Positions 49,419 to 58,253 of a DNA stretch of 64,000 nt are shown one piece after another. The notes under the pieces were generated by a model that had not been told where the DNA came from, made no database searches, and saw only the letters and a list, made by a program, of their open reading frames with translations. The stretch comes from Actinomycetes bacterium (lineage in GTDB: Bacteria; Actinomycetota; Acidimicrobiia; Acidimicrobiales; RAAP-2), in contig JAKAUQ010000007.1 in assembly GCA_021827705.1 (NCBI GenBank), positions 62,001 through 126,000 on the forward strand, written 5' to 3'. The position numbers and the translations under genes were made by a program. How positions within the stretch are numbered: the stretch's first letter is position 1; each line of letters opens with the position of its first letter.

Positions 49419-50231
49419 TCAGATCATGACGCAGAGCGCGTCGGCAAAGGCGCGAGCCACGGCCGGGTCGCCCCGCACGTCGGTGGCCGAGGCCCCGAGC
49501 CAGGCCTCGGCGCTGATGCGCCCGGCGGCGCGTCGCCAGAAGAGGGCCACCGGCGTCGTCACCTCCAGATCGGGCGGCGCGGACAGCGTGGACACTGCCT
49601 CGCCGCGTCCGTCGTGCACCCGCACCAGAGCCGTGCGTCCCAGCCGACCCGCCAGGTTCACCTGGAGCGTGAAGCCCTCACCGACCTCCATGTGACGCCC
49701 GACGATGAAGGGCAGCGCGGCCTCGAAGCGATTGATCACCACCTCCTCGCCGATGCCATGGTCGTCGTCGGGCTCGAGCACCGCGTCACGCAGGTCCTGC
49801 AGGTGAATCCATGCGTCGAGGATGCGCGTCTCTTGGAAGCGGTGGTACGGACGCTCCCCCTCGGGACTCCAGCCCACGCGATCCCAGTCGGCGTCGCTCA
49901 GCGCGCGCAGCCGGTCCAGCGACTGTGTCGTCGCCTGCCGGAACCTCTCGAGGAGTGCGTCGCCGCGCGCCGACCGTGCGGCCTGCACGAAGGCTTCGTT
50001 GAACCGACCCACGTCATTGCGGACGTAGTCGGGGAACGGGCCCTCGAACGTTGGCACCGGTGCTCCGTTGAGGAACTCCTCGAAACCCGTGAGATGGCTG
50101 AGGATGTCGCGCACGCTCCAGCCCGGGCACGGCGTGGGTCGATCGAAGTCCTCCTCGGGGCGTGAGGCCAGCAAGGAAGCCACTGAGGACCACGTCTGGT
50201 CCAGCCCGTCGATGATCCACTGGTAGCTCAC
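49419..50231 (-). CDS. maleylpyruvate isomerase / mycothiol-dependent DinB-like family protein
   Basis: RPEEDFDRPTPCPGWSVRDILSHLTGFEEFLNG typical N-terminal motif; GAGAGGAGG RBS before GTG 50231. Confidence 0.8.
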   Translation of the reverse strand: MSYQWIIDGLDQTWSSVASLLASRPEEDFDRPTPCPGWSVRDILSHLTGFEEFLNGAPVPTFEGPFPDYVRNDVGRFNEAFVQAARSARGDALLERFRQATTQSLDRLRALSDADWDRVGWSPEGERPYHRFQETRILDAWIHLQDLRDAVLEPDDDHGIGEEVVINRFEAALPFIVGRHMEVGEGFTLQVNLAGRLGRTALVRVHDGRGEAVSTLSAPPDLEVTTPVALFWRRAAGRISAEAWLGASATDVRGDPAVARAFADALCVMI

Positions 50232-50280
50232 GAGGCCTCCTCTCGCGCCGGGACCAGCGCCCTGTGCCACGATGGTACGA

Positions 50281-50355
50281 CGGGAAGTAGCGCAGCTTGG
50301 TTAGCGCGCCTGGTTTGGGACCAGGAGGTCGCGGGTTCAAATCCCGCCTTCCCGA
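50281..50355 (+). tRNA. tRNA-Pro(TGG)
   Basis: Acceptor CGGGAAG/CTTCCCG, anticodon loop CCTGG-TTTGGGA-CCAGG, GGGTTCAAATCCC T-arm; CCA not encoded (ACCC). Confidence 0.95.
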
Positions 50356-50373
50356 CCCTGCGCGTCGGCGCGG

Positions 50374-50447
50374 CGCCCCCGGCAGGAGTCGAACCCGCAA
50401 CCTGACGGGTAGAAACCGTCTGCTCTATCCAGTTGAGCTACGGGGGC
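50374..50447 (-). tRNA. tRNA-Arg(TCT)
   Basis: Minus strand GCCCCCGTAGCTCAACTGGATAGAGCAGACGGTTTCTACCCGTCAGGTTGCGGGTTCGACTCCTGCCGGGGGCG; CCA not encoded. Confidence 0.95.
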
Positions 50448-50512
50448 CCCTGCAGCGTAGCGAGCCCACGAGCCCAGCGCGAGACCCACCCTGTGCCATA
50501 CTGGGACGGCTT

Positions 50513-50590
50513 GGTGGGCGTAGCTCAGTTGGCTAGAGCGCCAGGTTGTGGTCCTGGAGGTCGCGGGTTCGACCCCCGTCGCTCACCCCA
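50513..50590 (+). tRNA. tRNA-His(GTG)
   Basis: G-1 + GTGGGCG/CGCTCAC acceptor, CCAGG-TTGTGGT-CCTGG anticodon arm; CCA encoded at 50588-50590. Confidence 0.95.
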
Positions 50591-50603
50591 GAAGAGCCGG
50601 ACT

Positions 50604-50636
50604 GGTCTGGCCGGGCGCGTGGCGCCCGGCCAGACC
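50604..50636 (+). terminator. perfect 15-bp stem-loop downstream of tRNA-His / upstream of ALDH
   Basis: GGTCTGGCCGGGCGC-GTG-GCGCCCGGCCAGACC; no T tract. Confidence 0.6.
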
Positions 50637-50650
50637 CCTCGGGAGGCGCG

Positions 50651-52087
50651 ATGAGCAGTGCAACGGGCATCTACGTGAACGGGACCTGGCGCACGCCGGC
50701 CACCACGGAGTCGATCGCGGTGACCGACGCCTCCACGGGCGAGACCCTGGCCAGCGTGCCCAGTGCCACTGACGCCGAGGTGCGGGCGGCCGTCGATGCG
50801 GCGGCCGGCGCCTTCGCCGGCTGGGCAGCCACCCCGGTGGCCACGCGCGCGTCCCTCCTCACCGCGACGGCGGCGGCGCTCTCCGCACGTCGCCACGAGC
50901 TCGCTACGACAATCGCTCGCGAGGTGGGCATGCCGCATCGGCTCAGCGACCGGATCCAGGTCGGACTCCCGGTGGCCACCTTCACCGACGCCGCGGCCCG
51001 CGTCACCACCCTCACCTGGACCGAGAAGGTCGGCAACTCGACGGTGCGGCGCGAGCCCATCGGCGTGGTGGCCGCGATCACCCCCTGGAACTACCCCCTG
51101 CACCAGGCCGCCAACAAGCTCGCGGGCGCCCTGGCGGCCGGGTGCACGGTGGTGCTCAAGCCCAGCGAAGTGGCGCCCCTGAGTGCCATCGCCCTCTTCG
51201 AGATCCTCGACGCCGTGGGCTTTCCCCCCGGCGTCGTGAACCTCGTGTCGGGACCCGGATCGACCACCGGCGAGGCGCTGGTGCGTGATCCACGCGTCGC
51301 CATGGTTTCCTTCACCGGATCGACCCGCGCGGGCCGCCGCATCATGGAGCTGGCCGCCCGCGACGTCAAGCGCGTGGCGCTCGAGCTCGGCGGGAAGTCC
51401 GCCAACGTCATCTTGCCCAGTGCCGACCTCGAGCGCGCGATTCCCGACGCTCTGTTCAAGTGCTTCTTGAACTCCGGCCAAACCTGCTCGGCCCTCACGC
51501 GGCTGGTGGTGCCACGATCCCAGCTCGAGCGCGTCGAGCACCTCGTACGCCAGGCGATCCCCCGCTTCGCCCCGGGTCCGGCCCTCAGCGACACGGCGCT
51601 CCTGGGCCCGCTGGTCAGCGCCGCCCAGCGCGATCGCGTGCGCGACTACATCCGGCGTGGACTCGACGAGGGCGCCCGGCTCCTGTGCGGGGGGCTCGAG
51701 GCGCCCTCCGGCCTCGACCAGGGATTCTTCGTCCAGCCGACGGTCTTCAGCGACGTTCGCAATGACATGGTCATCGCGCGCGAGGAGATCTTCGGCCCGG
51801 TGCTGTGCATCATCGCCTACGACTCGATCGACGAGGCCATCGCGATCGCCAACGATTCCGACTACGGATTGGCCGGTGGCGTGTGGGCCGGCACCGACGA
51901 GGAGGCGCTGAACGTCGCCACCCGCCTTCGCACCGGGCAGGTCGAGATCAACGGCGGCACCTTCAACCCCGGGGCGCCCTTTGGCGGATTCAAGCTGTCG
52001 GGCATCGGCCGCGAGCTGGGGCGCTGGGGCATCGAGGAGTTCCTCGAGACCCAGGCGATACAGCACCCCGTTTCATCGGTGGGATAG
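50651..52087 (+). CDS. aldehyde dehydrogenase family protein
   Basis: ITPWNYPLHQAANKLAGALAAGCTVVLKPSE; FTGSTRAGRRIM; LELGGKSANVI; NSGQTCSALTR catalytic Cys. Confidence 0.95.
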   Translation: MSSATGIYVNGTWRTPATTESIAVTDASTGETLASVPSATDAEVRAAVDAAAGAFAGWAATPVATRASLLTATAAALSARRHELATTIAREVGMPHRLSDRIQVGLPVATFTDAAARVTTLTWTEKVGNSTVRREPIGVVAAITPWNYPLHQAANKLAGALAAGCTVVLKPSEVAPLSAIALFEILDAVGFPPGVVNLVSGPGSTTGEALVRDPRVAMVSFTGSTRAGRRIMELAARDVKRVALELGGKSANVILPSADLERAIPDALFKCFLNSGQTCSALTRLVVPRSQLERVEHLVRQAIPRFAPGPALSDTALLGPLVSAAQRDRVRDYIRRGLDEGARLLCGGLEAPSGLDQGFFVQPTVFSDVRNDMVIAREEIFGPVLCIIAYDSIDEAIAIANDSDYGLAGGVWAGTDEEALNVATRLRTGQVEINGGTFNPGAPFGGFKLSGIGRELGRWGIEEFLETQAIQHPVSSVG

Positions 52088-52096
52088 ACTCACCTC

Positions 52097-52172
52097 GCGC
52101 CGGTAGCTCAATTGGCAGAGCATTTGACTCTTAATCAACAGGTTCCGGGTTCAAGTCCCGGCCGGCGCACCA
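52097..52172 (+). tRNA. tRNA-Lys(CTT)
   Basis: GCGCCGG/CCGGCGC acceptor, TTTGA-CTCTTAA-TCAA anticodon arm; CCA encoded at 52170-52172. Confidence 0.95.
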
Positions 52173-52218
52173 TACCGGGCGGGGCCGCAGCCCACCACGT
52201 CGGACGCAAGGGGGATTC

Positions 52219-53112
52219 GTGTTGCAGACGGTGCTGGACGCCATCGGGTCGACCCCCCTGGTGGAGATCGATGGGATCTTCGTCAAGCTGGAGTACCGCA
52301 ACCCATCGGGCTCCATCAAGGCGCGCCTGGCCCGGGCGCTGATCGAGCGGGCCGAGCGCGAGGGCCTCTTGCATCCGGGCGACACCATCGTCGAGGCGTC
52401 CAGCGGCAACACCGGCAACGCGATGTCGATGGTGGCCGCCGTGAAGGGCTACCACATGATCGTGGTCATGCCCGCGGGACTCAGCCACGAGCGCACCGCC
52501 ATCTCTACGGCCTTCGGCGCCGAGATCCGCACCGTGGGCACCTTTCACGTCACCGACGCCCTGGCCGAGGCCGATCGCCTGGGCGACCTGCCCGGTCACT
52601 TCGCCCCGCACCAGTTCTCCTCGGAGTGGAACGTGGATGAGAACCGCGAGTGGCTCGGCCCCGAGATCGTCGCCCAACTGCCCGAGGGCCGACTGCCCGA
52701 CGCGTTCTTGATGGGCGTGGGCACCGGTGGCACCCTGATCGGGGTCGGCCAGCACTTCCGCGAGGTCAACCCGCTGGTCCGCATCGTCGCCCTGGAGCCC
52801 AGCGAGTCGACGACCATCCAGTGTGGCGACATCAACCTGCACCGGATCGAGGGGATCTCCGACGGCTTCGTGCCCACCATCTACCAGCGCCACCGCGCCC
52901 TGGTCGACGAGGTCATCGACGTTCACAGCGACGACGCCATCGCCGAGATGCGTCGGCTGGCCAGCGGCTTTGGCATGCTCGTAGGGCCGAGCTCGGGGGC
53001 CAACCTCGTGGGTGCGCGCCGCCTGCGCGATCAGATGCCCGCCGGGTCCACGGTCGTCACTGTCTTCGCCGACGAGGGCGAGAAGTACCTGAGCGAGTAC
53101 TTCTCGGCCTAG
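52219..53112 (+). CDS. PLP-dependent cysteine synthase family protein
   Basis: IGSTPLVEIDGIFVKLEYRNPSGSIKARLARALIERAEREG...IVEASSGNTGNAMSMVAAVKGY...GVGTGGTLIGVGQHFRE. Confidence 0.9.
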   Translation: MLQTVLDAIGSTPLVEIDGIFVKLEYRNPSGSIKARLARALIERAEREGLLHPGDTIVEASSGNTGNAMSMVAAVKGYHMIVVMPAGLSHERTAISTAFGAEIRTVGTFHVTDALAEADRLGDLPGHFAPHQFSSEWNVDENREWLGPEIVAQLPEGRLPDAFLMGVGTGGTLIGVGQHFREVNPLVRIVALEPSESTTIQCGDINLHRIEGISDGFVPTIYQRHRALVDEVIDVHSDDAIAEMRRLASGFGMLVGPSSGANLVGARRLRDQMPAGSTVVTVFADEGEKYLSEYFSA

Positions 53113-53144
53113 GGCCCGACCCCGCGCGAGGCGAGGACGGACGC

Positions 53145-55028
53145 CTAGGTGCTGGGACGCAGAACCGAACGCAGGTCCTCCAGCGTCGCCGGATTGTCGA
53201 TGGTCGAGGGCACCGGCATGTCCACGCCATCGGCGATGGCCCGCATGGACTTGCGCAGCACCTTGCCCGACCGGGTCTTGGGCAGAGCATTGACGATGTC
53301 GACCTGGCGCAGGCTGGCCACGGCGCCGAGGCGGTCGCGGACGAGCTGGACGAGCTCGGCGGCGACCTCATCGTGATCGCGCGTCACCCCGCTCTTCAGA
53401 ACCGCGAGGCCTCGGGGCACCTGGCCCTTGAGGCTGTCGTTGACGCCGATGACCGCGCACTCGGCCACCGCCGGATGCGAGGCGATGATCTCCTCGATCT
53501 GTCCGGTCGACAGCCGGTGTCCCGCCACGTTGATGACGTCGTCAACCCGGCCCATCACGAACAGGTAGCCGTCCTCGTCGAAGTGACCGCCATCACCGGT
53601 GAGGTAGTACCCCGGCGTGTGCGAGAGGTACGTGTCGATGTACTTCTTCTCGTCTCCCCACACGCCGCTCATGCATCCCGGAGGCAGGGGCAGCTTGATC
53701 AGGATGAGCCCCTCGGTGTCGGCGGGTGCCGGATCTCCCGACTCGGTCACGATCTCGACGTTGAATCCCGGCACGGGCACGGTGGGCGAACCGGGCTTGA
53801 TGGGCAGTGGATCGAGCCCCATCAGGTTGGCCGCGACGGGCCAGCCCGTCTCGGTCTGCCACCAGTGGTCGATCACCGGCACGCCCAGGTGCTCGCTAGC
53901 CCACTGGTGGGTCTCCGGGTCGAGGCGCTCACCCGCAAGGAAGAGGTAGCGGAACTGCGACAGGTCGTAGTGAGCCATCAGCGCACCGTCGGGGTCGTCG
54001 CGCTTGATCGCGCGAAAGCCGGTGGGGGCCGTGAAGAGCGTCTTGACCCCCCATTCGCTGATGACTCGCCAGAACGCGCCCGCGTCGGGCGTCCCGACGG
54101 GCTTGCCCTCGTAGAGAACCGTGGTCGAGCCGGCCAACAGTGGCGCGTAGACGATGTACGAGTGGCCCACCACCCAACCGACATCGGACGCCGCCCAGAA
54201 CACCTCGCCGGGCGCGGTGTCGTAGATGTTGCTCATCGACCAGTGCAGCGCCACGGCGTGCCCCCCGTTGTCGCGCACGACTCCCTTGGGCCGTCCCGTG
54301 GTGCCCGAGGTGTAGAGGATGTAGAGCGGATCGGTGGCCGCGACGCTCTCGCAGGGGGCCGGTGCGGCCGCGCGAGTCACCTCGTCCCAGTCGTGGTCGC
54401 GTCCCGGGACCATCGTGGCGCGCGCCTCGGGCCGCTGGACGATGACGCAGGCCCGTGGCTTGTTGGTCGCCTCGTCGATCGCGGCGTCGAGGAGAGGCTT
54501 GTACTCGATCACCCGGTTGACCTCGATGCCGCAGCTGGCCGAGACGACCACCGTGGGCGCAGCGTCGTCGATCCGCATGGCCAGCTCGTGCGCGGCGAAT
54601 CCCCCGAACACCACCGAGTGGATGGCCCCGATGCGCGCGCAGGCCAGCATCGCCATGAGTGCTTGGGGAATCATGGGCATGTAGATCACCACGCGATCGC
54701 CTCGACCCACGCCCAGGTCACGCAGGGCGCCCGCAAAGCGCGACACCTCGTCGAGCAACTGGTCGTAGGTGAAGGTCTGCTTGGTGTTGGTCACCGGGCT
54801 GTCGTAGATGAGGGCCAGCTGGGCACCGCGCCCCGCCTCGACGTGCCGGTCGATGGCGTTGTAGCACGTGTTCATCTCCCCGCCGGGGAACCACCGGTAC
54901 AGCGGCGCTTGCGAGTCGTCGAGCGTGCGGTCAGGCTGACGGTACCAACTGATCCCCGCCGCCGCCTCACCCCAGAACCCCTCCGGGTCCTCGACGCTGC
55001 GCTTGAATGCGTCCCGATACGATCCCAT
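53145..55028 (-). CDS. prpE: propionyl-CoA synthetase-like AMP-forming acyl-CoA synthetase
   Basis: NTCYNAIDRHVEAGRGAQLALIYDSPVTNTKQTFTYDQLLDEV...ILYTSGTTGRPKGVVRDNGGHAVALHWSMSNIYD; start ATG 55028 with G-rich RBS. Confidence 0.9.
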   Translation of the reverse strand: MGSYRDAFKRSVEDPEGFWGEAAAGISWYRQPDRTLDDSQAPLYRWFPGGEMNTCYNAIDRHVEAGRGAQLALIYDSPVTNTKQTFTYDQLLDEVSRFAGALRDLGVGRGDRVVIYMPMIPQALMAMLACARIGAIHSVVFGGFAAHELAMRIDDAAPTVVVSASCGIEVNRVIEYKPLLDAAIDEATNKPRACVIVQRPEARATMVPGRDHDWDEVTRAAAPAPCESVAATDPLYILYTSGTTGRPKGVVRDNGGHAVALHWSMSNIYDTAPGEVFWAASDVGWVVGHSYIVYAPLLAGSTTVLYEGKPVGTPDAGAFWRVISEWGVKTLFTAPTGFRAIKRDDPDGALMAHYDLSQFRYLFLAGERLDPETHQWASEHLGVPVIDHWWQTETGWPVAANLMGLDPLPIKPGSPTVPVPGFNVEIVTESGDPAPADTEGLILIKLPLPPGCMSGVWGDEKKYIDTYLSHTPGYYLTGDGGHFDEDGYLFVMGRVDDVINVAGHRLSTGQIEEIIASHPAVAECAVIGVNDSLKGQVPRGLAVLKSGVTRDHDEVAAELVQLVRDRLGAVASLRQVDIVNALPKTRSGKVLRKSMRAIADGVDMPVPSTIDNPATLEDLRSVLRPST

Positions 55029-55120
55029 CGCCCCCCCTAACTGATCAATCGATCCACGAAGGTCAGTCTGCCTGACCGTAGTGCCGCTAGGGACCAAAGT
55101 CCACAATGGCCCCCGCACTC

Positions 55121-55861
55121 CTAGGACGCCGCCCCGATAACTGCCCGGTAGGCAATCGTTCGCCCCGGCGCCGGCGCGCCGACTCGGACGACGCGCCCCC
55201 AGCGCGAGAAGCGGGTCGATCCCCCGCCCAGGGCCCCGCGTACCGTCTCGACCTCGGGCAGGACCCGTGCACCGACCCACAAGGTCAGCGCGGTCGACGA
55301 GGTCCCCGCCGACGACGTGCTCGTCCACGAGAGCACCACCCGGTGAGCCCCGGCGCGGTGCACCGTGATGCCCCGACCCTGGGGCAGCAGTCCGGCCAGG
55401 GCGACCACCGTGAGGTTGTCGGCAAAGCCGCTGTACTGGCTCGTCCCCGCGCGCAGCTCGACGAACCGGTCGCCGACCCGTCGCGCCTGGGCCCGCGTGA
55501 GACCCACGAGCTGGCGCAGGCCGGTGGTGTCTCCCCCCACGTACGCAGCTGTCGGCGTCACCAGCACGGTGACGACGGCCGCACCGTACTGGTACCTCTC
55601 GCGACCGGTCCGGCGCCCGATGTCGGCCACGATCGTGCCCGGCCGGGGGCCTGGCGCCCGCACGACCAGGTGGACGCAGCCCGCCGCCAGCATGTCGTGG
55701 CGGGCCCGGGCCAGGACGCTGGCCACGCTCGGCGTCCCGGCGCTCGCGGCTCCCGCCGGCCAGGCCGCCAGCCCTGTCGCCACCGCCAGCCCCAACACGC
55801 GCCCCCGCCGGCGCTGGCGCTTCCCAGCCGGAAGCTCCCGAGAATCCCGGCTCACAGGCAC
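55121..55861 (-). CDS. uncharacterised secreted protein (signal peptide, no lipobox)
   Basis: 246 aa; RRRGRVLGLAVATGLAAWPAGAASAG signal-like N-terminus; no motif I recognise with confidence. Confidence 0.7.
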   Translation of the reverse strand: MPVSRDSRELPAGKRQRRRGRVLGLAVATGLAAWPAGAASAGTPSVASVLARARHDMLAAGCVHLVVRAPGPRPGTIVADIGRRTGRERYQYGAAVVTVLVTPTAAYVGGDTTGLRQLVGLTRAQARRVGDRFVELRAGTSQYSGFADNLTVVALAGLLPQGRGITVHRAGAHRVVLSWTSTSSAGTSSTALTLWVGARVLPEVETVRGALGGGSTRFSRWGRVVRVGAPAPGRTIAYRAVIGAAS

Positions 55862-56277
55862 GACGCCAGGGCGAACAGGAGCGCCTGGAGCGCCTGGACC
55901 CTCTCGTGTACCTCGGGCGGGGCTGCGGCCAGCGCATCCTCATCGGTCACCGCGTGCTCGTCGGCCAGCCCGCGCAGGGCCACTTGCAGCGTGCTGAGCC
56001 ACGCCCACGCCTCCGCATCGGTCAGGCGCTCCTCGTGGGCGGTGAGCACAACCAGTTCGGCGTTGCTCGCCATCTCGCGCTGACGACCCAGGGTGACGAG
56101 GGGGTCGTCGGCACGCGAGGGGTCGACCGGGCTGGCCAGCAGGGCCGCCCAGGCCGGCTCCTCGCCACGTTCGGCGGTGGCCACGCGCCGTGCGGCGTCC
56201 AGGACCAGGGACCGACCCAGCTCGTTGAGGCGCACGAGGACACCGCCGCCTCGCTGTCGAGCGAACAGTCGAGCCAT
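55852..56277 (-). CDS. DUF2017 family protein
   Basis: 141 aa; 'LNELGRSLVLDAARR...LVTLGRQREMASNAELVVLT...TDAEAWAWLSTLQVALRGLADEH' next to clpS as in many actinobacteria. Confidence 0.8.
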   Translation of the reverse strand: MARLFARQRGGGVLVRLNELGRSLVLDAARRVATAERGEEPAWAALLASPVDPSRADDPLVTLGRQREMASNAELVVLTAHEERLTDAEAWAWLSTLQVALRGLADEHAVTDEDALAAAPPEVHERVQALQALLFALASCL

Positions 56278-56591
56278 CAGGCCGTGACCTCCACGGTGCA
56301 GCGCAGACCCGCCACCTGTACCCGGACGCAGTACTCCTCGGCGCGCTCGCGCCGACCCGACCAGACCACGGCCCGGCCCTCGTGGTGCACGCGCAGCATG
56401 AGTTGCGTACAGCGGCCGGTCGAGTACCCGAAGATGCGCCGAAAGACGACCACCACCACGCTCATCGGCGTCACTGGGTCATTCCACACCACCACATCCC
56501 AGGTGCGCTGCGTGGCCGTCGACGTCATCGTCGAGCGCTCCGGCTCGACGATGACCCCCGGCTGAGCCGTCTCGGGCGGTAGCGATGCCAT
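56277..56591 (-). CDS. clpS: ATP-dependent Clp protease adaptor ClpS
   Basis: WDVVVWNDPVTPMSVVVVVFRRIFGYSTGRCTQLMLRVHHEGRAVVWSGRRERAEEYCVRVQVAGL. Confidence 0.92.
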   Translation of the reverse strand: MASLPPETAQPGVIVEPERSTMTSTATQRTWDVVVWNDPVTPMSVVVVVFRRIFGYSTGRCTQLMLRVHHEGRAVVWSGRRERAEEYCVRVQVAGLRCTVEVTA

Positions 56592-56631
56592 GTCCCAGTG
56601 TCGCAGACGGCAGTGCGCCAGCGCACCTCCC

Positions 56632-56637
56632 TACACT
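56632..56637 (+). promoter_or_regulatory. candidate -10 (TACACT) 6 nt before MpaB-family GTG
   Basis: TACACT-GGCCCC-GTG. Confidence 0.55.
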
Positions 56638-56643
56638 GGCCCC

Positions 56644-57519
56644 GTGCCCCACTTGGATCCCGACCGGGCCACGATGCCCCAGAGCCGGTGGTGGCGGACT
56701 TCGGCCGATCGCGCGGTCCGGCGAGCCATCGGTCTGGATCGCGATCCGCCACCGGTGTGCGACGATCCCGACGTGGCCTACCTGCCCGTGGAAGGCGTGG
56801 CCCGACTCGTGCACGGCGACCTGCCCGCCATGCTGGTCGGTGGGGTGGCCGCACTGTTCTTCGAGATGCTCCACCCGCACTCGATGGCCGGTGTGGCTGA
56901 CCACTCGCGCTACCGCGAGGACGCGCTCGGCCGCGTGGGTCAGACGGCTCGCTTCATCGCCGAGACCACGTACGGCACGCGCGACGCGGCACGCGCGGCG
57001 GTCGCACGCGTGCGCGCCGGCCACGAGCACGTGACGGGCATCGCCGACGATGGCGTCCCCTACGCGGCCAACGATCCGCACCTGCTGGCCTGGGTGCACG
57101 ACGCGGGCACCTACGCCTTCCTGGCGTCGTACCGCCGCTTCGGTCCCCGGCCACTGTCGGCCGCCGCCGCCGATCGCTACGTCGACGAGATGGCCCGCCT
57201 GGCCTTCGACCTGGGCGCGGACGCTCCCCCGCGCACGTGGCGGGAGCTGACGGCCCAGTTGAGCGCGTTTCGCCCCGAGTTGCGCCTCAGCGCCGACGGC
57301 GTCGAGGCACGCGACTTCCTGCGCGCCGGCGTGAGCGCCGGCACCGTCGCCCCAGCGGTGTACCGACTGATCGTGGCCAGCGCCCTCGATCTGCTGCCGC
57401 CGTGGGCGCTCCCGCTCCTGGGCGAACGCCCGCTCTCCTGGCAAGCGGCCCCGGTGCGCCTCGCGATGCGCGGGGTGGGCACGGCGCTGCGTGCCGTGAT
57501 ACCTCCAGTGGCGGCCTGA
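56644..57519 (+). CDS. oxygenase MpaB family (DUF2236) protein
   Basis: LVHGDLPAMLVGGVAALFFEMLHPHSMAGVADHSRYREDALGRVGQTARFIAETTYG...ANDPHLLAWVHDAGTYAFL. Confidence 0.88.
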   Translation: MPHLDPDRATMPQSRWWRTSADRAVRRAIGLDRDPPPVCDDPDVAYLPVEGVARLVHGDLPAMLVGGVAALFFEMLHPHSMAGVADHSRYREDALGRVGQTARFIAETTYGTRDAARAAVARVRAGHEHVTGIADDGVPYAANDPHLLAWVHDAGTYAFLASYRRFGPRPLSAAAADRYVDEMARLAFDLGADAPPRTWRELTAQLSAFRPELRLSADGVEARDFLRAGVSAGTVAPAVYRLIVASALDLLPPWALPLLGERPLSWQAAPVRLAMRGVGTALRAVIPPVAA

Positions 57520-57527
57520 GCCCAGCC

Positions 57528-58253
57528 CTACGAGACGAGGCCGAGTCCTCCGTCGACCACGATCACCTGACCCGTGAGATAGGCGTGGCCGGCGACATCG
57601 ACGATCACTTCGGCGATGTCGCCGGGCTGGCCACTGCGGCGCAGCGGCGCGTTGGCCTGCGCCCGCTCGCGGGCGCGCGTCCACGAGGCCGTCCAGGGCG
57701 TGTCCACCAGCCCCGGAGCCACCGCGTTCACGCGGACCGCCGGGCCGACGGTCTTGGCCAGCAGGACGGTCAAGTGGTGGAGGGCCGCCTTGGAGGCCGC
57801 GTAGGGGATGGACGATCCCGTCGGGCGAACCCCCGCGAGCGATCCCACGTTGACGATCGAACCGTGGCTGGCCGTGAGTGCCTCCATCGCGGCCACGCAC
57901 ATCGCCCACGTCCCGAAGACGTTGACCTCGAAGATCTCGCGCCACACCTCACGATTCGCCGCCGCGAGGTCGCGATGCGGGATGGCCCGCGTCGTCGCGG
58001 CATTGTTGACCAGCACGTCGAGGCGACCGCATCGGTCGAGCACCTCGGCGATGAGGGCTTCGGCCCCGGTCTCGGCGCCCACGGACCCTTGGACGTAGTG
58101 CGCACCGGGGGTCGCTGCGGCCAGCCGCTCGCCCTCGGCAACGCTGCGTGACGAGTTGAAGACGACCACGTCACCGCGCGCGGCGAAGCGTTCGGCGGTC
58201 GCCCGGCCGATGCCGCTCGTCGAGCCGGTCACCAGGACCACGCGGCCGCTCAC
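57528..58253 (-). CDS. SDR family oxidoreductase
   Basis: VVLVTGSTSGIGRATAERFAARGD...NNAATTRAIPH...YAASKAALHHLTVLLAKTVGPAVRVNAVAPGLVDTPW. Confidence 0.94.
   Translation of the reverse strand: MSGRVVLVTGSTSGIGRATAERFAARGDVVVFNSSRSVAEGERLAAATPGAHYVQGSVGAETGAEALIAEVLDRCGRLDVLVNNAATTRAIPHRDLAAANREVWREIFEVNVFGTWAMCVAAMEALTASHGSIVNVGSLAGVRPTGSSIPYAASKAALHHLTVLLAKTVGPAVRVNAVAPGLVDTPWTASWTRARERAQANAPLRRSGQPGDIAEVIVDVAGHAYLTGQVIVVDGGLGLVS

Noticed and set aside
55029-55037. Poly-C tract near prpE as a 6C-RNA-like loop
   Set aside because: On the coding strand it is the G-rich ribosome binding site of the prpE-like gene; no paired C-loop hairpins.
52650-55040. 796-aa plus-strand ORF antisense to prpE-like gene
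   Set aside because: Antisense shadow; the opposite strand has full AMP-binding motifs.
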